In this document: in pieces, positions 8,116-16,520 of the stretch | Numbering within the stretch: the first letter of the stretch is position 1 | Layout of the letters: every line of letters begins with the position of its first letter | Source of the DNA: Methanobacterium_C sp963845285 | GTDB lineage: Archaea; Methanobacteriota; Methanobacteria; Methanobacteriales; Methanobacteriaceae | DNA: 33,415 nt | Direction: 5' to 3' | Assembly (NCBI GenBank): GCA_963845285.1 | Contig: CAWJRO010000007.1 | Coordinates: 1 to 33,415 of the forward strand | Notes under the pieces: model-generated | Databases searched by the model: none | What the model was told of the DNA's origin: nothing | What the model saw: only the letters and a program-made list of their open reading frames with translations | Translations under genes and position numbers: made by a program

Positions 8116-9643
8116 ATGAAATGTATAGTCATAGGCGCGGGCAATGCCGGACGTCCAGCAGCAAGGATATTAAACTACATAGGTAACACAGTAAAGATCA
8201 CAGATAGAAAAACTCTTGAAGAATTCCCAAATAAAGTGCAAAAAACCCTTTTAAAAATGGAAGAAGAAGGAGTGGACCTCCACCTCGGTTCAGATACTCC
8301 CCTTGATTTTGCAAATCTGGATGCAGCATACATATCACCTACAGTACCTGAAAATACCCCAATAAGAGGTAAATTAATTGACAACAATGTGAAATTAATC
8401 AGTAACAGCGACATATCTCTCATACTCAATAACATTATTGATATAGATATTATTGGAGTAACTGGAACCCTCGGTAAGACCAGCACCACCCATACAATCT
8501 CTGAAATATTCAAAAACGCAGATTATAAGGTTTGGATGTGTTCATCCAGGAGGGGTAACCTTCTGAGCGAAGTTATCGTTGATGGAATAATCAAAGGCCA
8601 ACACAAAGAAAACAACATTGCAATACTTGAACTACCACACGGAACTTCAAGGTTAATGTCAAATGTTCAGCTGAAGGTGGGTGTGCTTACAAACCTGTAC
8701 CGTGACCACCTCGATGAATTCGATAATTCCATGGAAAAGTATGTGGCCCGTAAACTTTTCATAACTCATTCAAGTGATGTTCTGGTTGCAGGTGCTACAA
8801 TGTAGAAAATTTGTGGAATCTGTAAGGAGATGATACTGTGTTTTATTGCACAGAAACTCTGGAATCCGAAGTTTTAAAACCAAATGCCAAATCTGAGGCG
8901 TTAAAGTCAGATACTCCAAAATGTGATGTTTCAGGTTACCAGAAAGGGGAAAAATATAGAGATCCGATACAACTTAAACAAATGTAATGGAAAATTTAAT
9001 GGGAAACCAGGAAAGAATGGAAAATTGAATAACATAATAAATGATGAATTAACTGGTGAATTTGAAACACCATTTAATCTTTCAGGATATTACCTTGAAA
9101 ATTCAATAGCAGCTGCAACTGCAGCATTATGTTACGGTCTGGATGAAAAATCCATAAAAAAAGGTTTAAGTAAATTTCATGGAATTCCAGGGCACATGGA
9201 ACATATTGGAAATTACCGAGGGAAGAGAAGTACATTTTGACGCTGCATTTGTTCCTGAAGGACTTGTATCCACCCTTGAACTGTTTTCAGACCGTTACTT
9301 AATTGTACTGATTGATAATCCGGACAGTACAAACCCAAGGGACAAATATAAAATTGGAAGTGTACTCGGCAGGTACGCAGATGTCATAATTTCAACAGGA
9401 TACAACGAAACAACCAAAAAAATGAATATGAATGCTGCACATGAAGTTCTTAAAGGTGCTAAAGACTCAAAAGCTATAAAAATCGCAGTTGAAGATATGA
9501 AAACAGCAGGAGACCTTTCAATCAAACATTCAAAACCTGGAGATGTTATACTGCACGTGGGTCCCGGTGCAATAACCAACTATGAAGACGTTAAATTTAA
9601 GATGATGTCTGGAATAGATGAAGGATGTAAAAAGTATGAGTGA
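8116..9643 (+). pseudogene. Divergent Mur-ligase-like gene, frame broken by four single-base insertions
   Basis: The coding signal is continuous but changes frame 0, 1, 2, 0, 1. Removing one base near 8803, 8828, in the GGGG at 8946-8949 and at 9223-9224 gives 508 codons with no internal stop. The start is ATG 8116 after GGAG at 8106-8109. The N-terminus (CIVIGAGNAGRPAARIL) is a MurD/MurC-like Rossmann domain. The P-loop is TGTLGKTS (116-123 from ATG 8116), with Leu where active ligases have Asn. The usual GR and DYAHNP motifs are replaced by PGHMEH and DAAFVPEG, so catalysis by the standard route is doubtful even if the frame is real. Its stop overlaps the next gene's ATG (ATGAGTGA). It could be a sequencing-damaged gene, a true pseudogene, or a non-catalytic paralogue. 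Confidence 0.82.
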
Positions 9644-11266
9644 ACATGCCCCAAACATAAAAAGCAATCAAACATCAACCAATTCAAAACAGCAATCAGT
9701 GCAAAGACAACCAAAGGATCAAGAAAATGTACGGATACTCATGGAACTGATACTTATGGAGTCATAGGTGTTTGCGGAGTGGTCGGAAATCTCGTAGCTC
9801 GGGTACTCATGGACCACGGATTCAATGTAATTTGTACAGACACAAAATCTAAGAAAGAATGCAATTTTAAATACACATTAAAGGAATATATAAAAAATTA
9901 TAATCCTACCATTTATTTTTCAGGCAATCCTGAGCCATTTTTAAAAGAATCAGATTATATAATACCTCCACCAAGCCTATCTAAAAGTTCAGAACTTTTT
10001 AAAAGAATGAAAGAAGCTGAAGCTGAAATTTTAGAGGTTGATGACATTTTAAGAACTGTTAAACCAGACAAACCAGTTCTTTGTATCAGTGGAACAAATG
10101 GTAAGACCACAACAACCACTTTACTGAAACACATATGCCAATCCGTAGGTTTGAAACCCACAGAACACAGTTTCAGGAATCTTCAGGGAAACATCGATTA
10201 TATACCCCCTTTACAGGGTAGACTCAATGGAGATGTGGCCATACTGGAAACTGGAACATTCGGAATTCCAGGAGACCTGAAATTAATGGTTGAACGTTGC
10301 GAACCATCCTGCGGTGTTCTAACCAACATAACCCCAGATCATCTTGAGAACGGTCATGATTTTCTTAATTATGCTCAAATAAAAGGGGATTTTGTTGAAT
10401 ATTTCAAGGACAAAAAGTTAATTGTAAATTCAGATGACCCCACAGTATTGGGACTGATCAAATCCAAAAATCTAGAAAACATTATAACCTTTGGTGTGGA
10501 CTCTGAACCTGTTGGAAAAGCTGCAAAAAAATGTTTGTGCGGTCGTGAGATTTTAGTGGACGAAACAATATCTGGTGTCGGATACTATGAGTGTGAATGT
10601 GGATTAAAAAGACCGAAACCTGATTATTTAGCGACAGACATAGGGGATGGATGCTTCACCCTGAAAACACCAGAAGATTCCATGAGACTGAAGTTAAAGA
10701 TCATGGGTCTCCACAATGTTTACAACACCCTTGGGGCAGTTACAGCAGCAGTTGAATTTTTAAACATACCTTTAAATGACTTGAAAGAAGCTGTTGAAAA
10801 CTTTGAAGGAGTTTCAGGGCGCCTCGAATATATGTACAGTTACAATGAAAAGGATGTCATCATTGATTACGGTCATAACCCCGCGGGTGTTGGAACCGTG
10901 CTGAGGGAGTTAAAAAAGGTATACAAAAAATTGGCTGTTGTTATAACAATTTCATCAGAATCTGGTGAAACAGGGGATGTTGAAATACTTGAAAAAGCTC
11001 TTGAACTTGCAGATTTTGTTGTACCTGCATCACACAACTCAAGAATGGTAGCAGAGAAACATAATTCGTGTAAGATCATCCTAACAAACAAATCAAAAGA
11101 AATTTTTAAGGAAGGTACACTCGGAGCAACCCCAGATCAGGTGATTGAAGGACTGAAAAAGGGTCTAGAATGTGATGTGGACGCAATTGTGTGTCTTGGT
11201 GAAGCTGCCTTTAAATACAAAGAGTACGTCAGATCCTTTGAAAAAAGTTTAAAGGAAGATGTTTAA
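9636..11266 (+). CDS. MurT/MurC-like pseudomurein ligase with zinc ribbon (frame disturbed near the 5' end)
   Basis: This is a Mur-ligase-family enzyme with an N-terminal Rossmann domain (YGVIGVCGVVGN, coded at about 9755-9790), the P-loop CISGTNGKTTTTT, a central NITPDHLE segment, and IIDYGHNPAGVGTVL in the last domain. A Cys cluster sits in the middle domain: CLCG, then 17 residues later CECGLKRPKPDY. Ribbon and NPAG motif closely recall bacterial MurT. The longest open frame starts at GTG 9779, inside the conserved Rossmann motif, so it cannot be the true start. An ATG at 9636 overlaps the previous stop and reads MSEHAPNIKSNQTSTNS before hitting a stop. Removing two bases between about 9700 and 9760 joins the two (543 codons). 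The likely role is a pseudomurein precursor ligase or modifying ligase. Confidence 0.85.
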
Positions 11267-11666
11267 AAAAATGTTTTAATTCTTTGAAGTTTAATTCTTG
11301 GAAATAAAGGAATAATAAAGTTTTTAAATAAGTTTTAGAAATAAAATAATAATTAAAATGGATATAATGAAAAAATATTTTTTTTAAAAACAGTTGAATT
11401 TAAAAAGGATTGAACACTTAAATTGAAAACTTTATAAAATTAAATAATAAAGTAAAAGATCAAAATTAAATTTTAAAGAGAATATTGAAATTTATAGAAT
11501 GAAAAATAATAGAATTCTAAAATGAAAATAATTTAAATTTCGAAGTTTAAGTATAATAAAATAAATTTAACTTAATAAAATTCTTAGAATATTAAATTAA
11601 TTCTCATAAAATAATATTAAGAAGAATAATCAAGGATTAATTGTAAAAGCAGTAACTGGTGAAATA
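11267..11666. other. AT-rich gap with T-run terminator candidate
   Basis: A 400-bp non-coding stretch separates the ligase cluster from the secreted pair. A run of eight T at 11378-11385 is a plausible archaeal transcription stop. No gene, RNA or long repeat was seen. Its length suggests that the next two genes have their own promoter. Confidence 0.5.
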
Positions 11667-12119
11667 ATGTTCATAAAAATAAGGAGAGATACTCTAATCA
11701 TTTTAATACTCGCATTCATGCTCATTGTTTCAGGTAGAACAATGACATATATGGCATACGCTTCCTCAGTCCAGGTTGATCAGGGAGTGCCAATATCAGG
11801 AGTTCAAATAAAGGGAAATGACATAGTACCCTCAGACTCAATACGCATCAATTTAGCCAATGCAGGATTCAGAACCGGAAGTTACATAAAGGGGGACACG
11901 TTAGTTACCAACAAACGTTCATTAACCCTTAATGATGCCATATCAAATGCAAAACAAGCTGTCACTATGACCACTATTCCCGGAACAAAGTTAACCCCAA
12001 TAGTGGCTGCTGATGTTAAAGTGGACAAACAAACAGGAATAGTCACTGTGAACGTGATAGAAAACTTTAATAATTTGGCTGTTAATGGTTCAGCAGTTAC
12101 GCAAAGTGCTGTGGGGTGA
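11667..12119 (+). CDS. Secreted or membrane-tethered protein with POTRA-like domain
   Basis: The 150-residue protein starts with basic residues and a hydrophobic segment (about 9-22) ending near MTYMAYASS, a signal peptide or anchor. Residues 41-133 look like one POTRA domain: VPISGVQIKGNDIVP as first strand, SDSIRINLANAGFRTG as first helix and turn, a second helix around LNDAISNAKQAV, and a closing hairpin DVKVDKQTGIVTVNVIEN. POTRA domains are known from BamA-type and FtsQ/DivIB proteins, where they bind partner proteins outside the membrane. This assignment is by eye. The start follows GGTGA at 11658-11662. Its stop is 7 bases before the next gene, so the two are surely cotranscribed. No catalytic motif is seen. 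Position after the wall cluster suggests an envelope role. Confidence 0.7.
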   Translation: MFIKIRRDTLIILILAFMLIVSGRTMTYMAYASSVQVDQGVPISGVQIKGNDIVPSDSIRINLANAGFRTGSYIKGDTLVTNKRSLTLNDAISNAKQAVTMTTIPGTKLTPIVAADVKVDKQTGIVTVNVIENFNNLAVNGSAVTQSAVG

Positions 12120-12126
12120 ATATCAA

Positions 12127-13386
12127 ATGGAACAAAGCAAACTAATAAAGATTTTCATATTATTATTAACCGTAACCATGGTTGTCAGTACATCCTCAGC
12201 AACAACTAACATGATAATCATAACAGACCCAACAGGACAGAACCCCAACGGTGCCGCAGCTGGAAGTATGTCTTATGCTACAAACATGTTTCAATCAACA
12301 TTCCTTTATTCCACACAAAACCATTTCTGTGTTCTTTCTGGTGGTGAAGGTACAGAGGTTCCTCGACTTGAAGCTGTAACTGAAACCATTACCAAACTTG
12401 AAAACAATGCAACACCTACAGATGCAGCAAACTCAGCAAACAGTTATTCAGGTATCAGGATCATGTGTGGAAGTCCTACCGCTGGAGCTGCTGTGGCAGG
12501 ATATTTTGATGCTTATGTGATTACAGTGGCGAATGATGGTACTATAAAATTGACTGAATCCACTTCTGGAGTTGCTACACTACCTGCAGGACAAAAAGGT
12601 GCCATAATACACTTGAGAAACACTGTAGGAAACCCTAAGTACGGTACTGCAGATACTGTGCGTCTCCAAACCGCTGAAAATATTGGTAAAATGATAAGAG
12701 ATGGTTACCCAGCAACTTATATTTTAGGACAAGCATTCAAGGAAGTTGCAACAGACTCTGGTGAAGATCACGGTGGAGGTGGCATTAACCTGGTTTCAGG
12801 CATAAGCACAGGGGATATGTTTACACCGGCAGCTTTAAACGAAAGTGGATATCCAATGGAACAACCATACAGTAAAACAACCGCTGATGGAACATGGAGT
12901 GTAAGTTATCCCTCAGCTGAAAACTATCAAACCAGTCCAGATGGACAAGCATTACACATTGTTTATGCTTACGATGCCCTTACAAATGTAATAACAGTTA
13001 CAGGAAATACCACATCAGTATCAGTATATGGTAATGATCAACCAGGAATTTCACAAACAACCCAAGAGATAGTTGCTGCTTCTGTCAAAAAACATGGATA
13101 CGATGCTACTCAAATAGCAAAAGACATAAACTCCGGAATAGATAGCGGTTTACTTGTAGGGGTGAATCACGTCGAACCAAAGGATATAAACGTTAAACAG
13201 AATACCCATGCAGTGGGTGTCTACTTCAAAGAACTCCCTGACAGCAGGACTTCCCCTCCATGGAACCTGCCAATAAGTTCATCAGTTCTGGAGATGTTAG
13301 GGAATATGCAGACTGCAATAGGTCTAATACTAGTTATATTAGTTCTGTTTAGAAGCACTCTCATAACCTCTTTCCTGAAAAAATGA
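12127..13386 (+). CDS. Exported protein with C-terminal membrane anchor, unknown function
   Basis: The 419 residues start with a signal sequence (KLIKIFILLLTVTMVVSTS, 5-23), followed by a long Thr/Ser/Asn/Gly-rich ectodomain, and end with a transmembrane helix (about 396-413) and a short basic tail LKK. This is a type I topology with almost the whole protein outside the cell. Visible features are two cysteines (68 and 114), a DSGEDHGGGGINLVSG stretch (210-225) and segments MCGSPTAGAAVAG and YGNDQPGISQ. I do not recognise the family and see no protease, hydrolase or transferase signature. An in-frame ATG-less extension reaches back into the previous gene, but GTGGGGTGA at 12111-12119 serves the ATG at 12127. 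It is coupled to the POTRA-like gene. Confidence 0.75.
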   Translation: MEQSKLIKIFILLLTVTMVVSTSSATTNMIIITDPTGQNPNGAAAGSMSYATNMFQSTFLYSTQNHFCVLSGGEGTEVPRLEAVTETITKLENNATPTDAANSANSYSGIRIMCGSPTAGAAVAGYFDAYVITVANDGTIKLTESTSGVATLPAGQKGAIIHLRNTVGNPKYGTADTVRLQTAENIGKMIRDGYPATYILGQAFKEVATDSGEDHGGGGINLVSGISTGDMFTPAALNESGYPMEQPYSKTTADGTWSVSYPSAENYQTSPDGQALHIVYAYDALTNVITVTGNTTSVSVYGNDQPGISQTTQEIVAASVKKHGYDATQIAKDINSGIDSGLLVGVNHVEPKDINVKQNTHAVGVYFKELPDSRTSPPWNLPISSSVLEMLGNMQTAIGLILVILVLFRSTLITSFLKK

Positions 13387-13579
13387 ATAAAAAATAGATA
13401 ATTCGAAGATAATTAAAACAAATTATCTATTTCATTAATTTTTTTTAAAATTACAAAGATTTAATTTCAAGGTTTTGAATAGTAGATTATTAAAAAGATT
13501 AAATGGAAAAATCTTATTTTAAGGAATTTATTAAAAATTTTATTATATTTTATATATTTTTACAAGAATAGGTGAAACA

Positions 13580-13936
13580 ATGGCTTTAATTTTAATAAGA
13601 GCAGAAAATCAGAAAAAACTTTTAAACACACTTGCAGACATTGAAAGGCATGCAAAGCTGAAAATAATAGGAAAACCAAGGATAATACCTCCAAAATCTG
13701 CCGATGAAATTGTAAAAGGAATAATTAAACAAAAGTTAAGGTCAAAATCAGAAATAGCAGTTATAACAAATGTTGAATCTGACACAACCAAAAGTATAAT
13801 TCACATACGAAAGATACACCCTCCAGCCCATGTTATGGTTATAAGTGAGGAGTATAAAGAGTTTAAAGAGATTGAAAAGAATTTTGAAAAACTTCCACAA
13901 CTTAAAGGATATTACTCCCATAAGAATAAGGGTTAG
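13580..13936 (+). CDS. DUF356-like conserved archaeal protein
   Basis: This is a small soluble protein of 118 residues starting MALILIRAENQKKLLNTLAD, with the start supported by GGTGA a few bases upstream. The N-terminal ILIRAEN and IERHAKLKIIGKP segments match what I recall of the DUF356 family of methanogens, whose function is unknown. The middle part (SEIAVITNVESDTTKSIIHI) looks like alternating strands. The C-terminus (KGYYSHKNKG) is basic. There is no transmembrane segment or catalytic motif. It stands alone between the secreted pair and a MITE-like element, about 190 bp after the membrane protein, probably on its own transcript. Confidence 0.7.
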   Translation: MALILIRAENQKKLLNTLADIERHAKLKIIGKPRIIPPKSADEIVKGIIKQKLRSKSEIAVITNVESDTTKSIIHIRKIHPPAHVMVISEEYKEFKEIEKNFEKLPQLKGYYSHKNKG

Positions 13937-14100
13937 TTTAAAACAGATTAAATAATAAAATAATGGATTAAATTTAAGGTTTTCTAAGTTTAAACCAATT
14001 ACATTAATTTTAATTACATGAATCATCATTGAACGTATCATAATATAGTAAATTGCGATTAAACAATCTAAATTAAGATAAATAAAAATTAAGACTAATA

Positions 14101-14208
14101 GAAGCTGTATCATAGTTCAGAATTTGCAGAAAAATAAGGATAAATAAAGCTTTAAATTCAAAAAATAAGCAAAATTAGATACGTCAAAAGTAATCATGAG
14201 ACAACCTC
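14101..14208. mobile_element. MITE-like element, copy 2 (108 bp)
   Basis: This is the second copy of the element at 2790-2896. The left end is GAAGCTGTATCATAGTTCAG and the right end is ATCATGAGACAACCTC, with GCTTTAAATTCAAAAA in the middle of both copies. TAATA on each side (14096-14100 and 14209-14213) is a clean 5-bp target-duplication candidate. It lies in the gap between the DUF356-like gene and MBF1 (13937-14331), which is otherwise AT-rich and without a visible gene. Confidence 0.75.
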
Positions 14209-14331
14209 TAATAAAAAAAATAAGCAAAAAAATAAGTTTTAAAACTTAAAAGTATAGGAGAAATATTAAGATATTCCACATTTTTGACTTATTAAGTTGT
14301 ATTAACGGAGTATCTAGATTAAATTATACAA

Positions 14332-14799
14332 TTAATGCTTTTTTATCCTAGCTATGTCACCAATCGTGGTTCCTTTTACATTTGAAGGTCCAATATCTTC
14401 TTGTGTTACATCATTGGTCTTTTCAATAAGTTTAACATTGAGGATTCTTTCAAATTTTTTTGCAAGCTTTATATCTGGAACCATCTTACCAGATTCTATT
14501 CTACTTATAACAGAAGCCTTTTCATATATTTTTTCTCCCAGTTCCTCACGCGACCATCCTTTTTTCTCTCTTGCCATCCTTATAATCTCATTATAATTTT
14601 CAAGAACTTCATTAACCGGCTCAACAGGCTTGTATTGCCTTTTTATCCCTCTTGCAGCCCCTGGTCTTTTTGGTTTTGGAGGTTCTCTTTGAACTTTACC
14701 AAACTTAGAGCAATCTTTACACGTGAGCATTATTGATCCTTCAATTTTTGTTTTAATTGGTTTTTCAACTATTTTTTTTCCACATATCTCGCATCTCAT
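14332..14799 (-). CDS. Archaeal MBF1 (multiprotein bridging factor 1 homologue)
   Basis: The 155-residue protein has an N-terminal zinc ribbon (Cys3-x2-Cys6 and Cys27-x2-Cys30) joined by a Lys/Pro-rich linker to a Cro/C1-type helix-turn-helix at about 66-122 (EIIRMAREKKGWSREELGEK, then SVISRIESGKMVPDIKLAKK). This is the standard layout of archaeal MBF1. In eukaryotes MBF1 bridges activators and TBP; archaeal MBF1 is also linked to the small ribosomal subunit, so its exact role here is open. It is divergent from the PAN gene, with about 200 bp between. The start is ATG at 14799, with AAAGGGATC upstream on the minus strand. Confidence 0.92.
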   Translation of the reverse strand: MRCEICGKKIVEKPIKTKIEGSIMLTCKDCSKFGKVQREPPKPKRPGAARGIKRQYKPVEPVNEVLENYNEIIRMAREKKGWSREELGEKIYEKASVISRIESGKMVPDIKLAKKFERILNVKLIEKTNDVTQEDIGPSNVKGTTIGDIARIKKH

Positions 14800-14887
14800 G
14801 CTGATCCCTTTAGATTTCTGTCATTAATATAATGTGCACCTCTATGTTTAAATATTATTAAGGACAATAAAATCAACAATATCAAAG

Positions 14888-14924
14888 AAAATATACTAAA
14901 GATATAAAAATATACTAAAGATAT
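14888..14924. repeat. Tandem repeat of AAAATATACTAAAGATAT in the MBF1/PAN promoter gap
   Basis: The 18-bp word occurs at 14888-14905 and 14907-14924 (period 19). It lies between two divergent genes and each copy contains a TATA-like ATATA, so it may affect either promoter. It could also be a simple slippage product. Confidence 0.6.
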
Positions 14925-15001
14925 TAATTAAAAAAATAGTTATTTATTTATAGAAAATTTATAAAAATCATTTTTATAAAAATCAGGGGTGAACCCGGAA
15001 G

Positions 15002-16213
15002 ATGGACCCAAAAATAGAAGATCTTAAAAAAGAAATAAAGATCCTCAAAGAGGAGAATACTAAAACAAAACGTAACTTAATGTGGAAAGTGCGAAAACTC
15101 GAAAAGGACAAAGTCCTAATCGAAAATGAGAAAATGAGACTGGACAGAGAAGCAAAAACTCTGAGAGGAGAAATTGAAAGGTTCAGATCGCCTCCACTTG
15201 TAATAGCCACAGTAACAGAAGTTTTAGATGATGGAAGGGTTGTTGTCAAAAGTAGCACTGGTCCTAACTTTGTTATTGGATACTCACGATTCTTAGATAA
15301 AAAAGAACTTGAACCTGGAGTGAGGGTAGCACTCAACCAGCAGACATTCAGCATAGTTCATATATTACCATCAGAAAAAGACCCATTAGTAATGGGTATG
15401 GAAGTAGACGAAAAACCAGATGTAAGCTATGGACAGATAGGTGGATTAGAGGAACAGATAGTTGAAATAAAAGAAACAGTTGAGCTTCCTCTTAAAAAAC
15501 CAGAGTTATTCACCAAAATTGGAATTGAGCCACCAAAAGGTGTCCTTCTCTATGGACCACCTGGAACAGGTAAAACTCTGCTTGCAAAGGCAGTTGCCCA
15601 CGAAACCAATGCAACATTCATAAAAATTGTAGCAGCAGAATTCGTCAGGAAATACATAGGCGAGGGTGCAAGGCTTGTCAGGGGCGTTTTCGAACTTGCA
15701 AAAGAAAAAGCACCAAGTATAATATTCATAGATGAGATTGATGCTATCGCAGCCAAAAGGCTTAAAAGTTCGACAAGTGGTGACAGAGAAGTTCAAAGAA
15801 CACTTATGCAGCTGCTTGCAGAAATGGATGGTTTCGAAGCCAGAGGTGATGTTGGACTGGTTGCAGCAACCAATAGGCCAGACATACTCGACCCTGCATT
15901 ACTACGTCCCGGACGGTTCGACAGATTCATAGAAGTACCAGTTTCAAACGAAGATGGTAGAACTGAGATACTCAAGATCCATACAAAAAGAATGACTTTA
16001 GATGAAGAAGTGGACATAAAACTCATTGCATCTCTTACTGAAGGGGCATCTGGAGCAGACCTCAAAGCAATTTGTACTGAAGCAGGTATGTTCGCAATAA
16101 GGGAAGAACGATCCACAGTTACGGTTAACGACTTCATGGACGCCATCGACAAAATAATTGGCATGGAACGCGAGGAAGAAATGAAAAGAGAAGCTGGAGT
16201 TATGTTCGGATAG
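15002..16213 (+). CDS. pan: Proteasome-activating nucleotidase PAN
   Basis: This is the AAA+ ATPase that unfolds proteins and feeds them to the archaeal 20S proteasome. The 403 residues have an N-terminal coiled coil (about 3-62) ending at the conserved Pro pair SPP (63-65), an OB domain (66-135), and the AAA module. Walker A is GPPGTGKT (185-192), the pore loop is KYIG (217-220), Walker B is IIFIDEID (240-247), and the second region of homology includes AATNRPDILDPALLRPGRFD. The C-terminus ends MFG. This fits hydrophobic-aromatic-any, but with Phe instead of the usual Tyr of the HbYX proteasome-docking motif. An AGGGGTGA site at 14985-14992 supports the ATG at 15002. Length and domain order match the family. 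Confidence 0.97.
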   Translation: MDPKIEDLKKEIKILKEENTKTKRNLMWKVRKLEKDKVLIENEKMRLDREAKTLRGEIERFRSPPLVIATVTEVLDDGRVVVKSSTGPNFVIGYSRFLDKKELEPGVRVALNQQTFSIVHILPSEKDPLVMGMEVDEKPDVSYGQIGGLEEQIVEIKETVELPLKKPELFTKIGIEPPKGVLLYGPPGTGKTLLAKAVAHETNATFIKIVAAEFVRKYIGEGARLVRGVFELAKEKAPSIIFIDEIDAIAAKRLKSSTSGDREVQRTLMQLLAEMDGFEARGDVGLVAATNRPDILDPALLRPGRFDRFIEVPVSNEDGRTEILKIHTKRMTLDEEVDIKLIASLTEGASGADLKAICTEAGMFAIREERSTVTVNDFMDAIDKIIGMEREEEMKREAGVMFG

Positions 16214-16520
16214 TCTAGTTATACTAAAATTATCCTTATTTTTATTAGTTTTACTATTTATTATTTTTACTAAATTTTATGTTTTTATTAAACTTTATTC
16301 GTTCTTTTTTTTAATTAGAGATCATTAAAATTGCAGAAACAACAACTGAAGCTAAAAAATTCCAACAAGTTAAAAAAAGTTTCAGAATAACTCCAACTTT
16401 ATTTTTCAGTGTTTGTGAAGGGTACAGTACTTAAAATACCGTTTCAAGAAAAAAAATTGAAGTAAAAAAAATGAAGAAATTTCACTAATTACATTATTAA
16501 ATCAGGGAAATTAAGGGGTA
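16214..16520. terminator. Gap after PAN with T-rich transcription stop candidate
   Basis: The first 100 bases after the PAN stop are strongly T-rich on the plus strand and end in eight T at 16305-16312. This is typical of archaeal intrinsic termination. PAN and the CDF gene converge here. No gene was seen in the rest of the gap. Confidence 0.5.

Noticed and set aside
8803..9224. Programmed ribosomal frameshifting as the explanation of the broken Mur-ligase gene.
   Set aside because: Four shifts in 420 bases, no slippery heptamer plus structure, and similar breaks occur in unrelated genes.
13748..14113. Minus-strand hydrophobic 121-codon open frame covering the DUF356-like gene end and the MITE edge.
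   Set aside because: Low-complexity Ile/Leu/Asn composition from AT-rich DNA, no start signal, overlaps a better gene.
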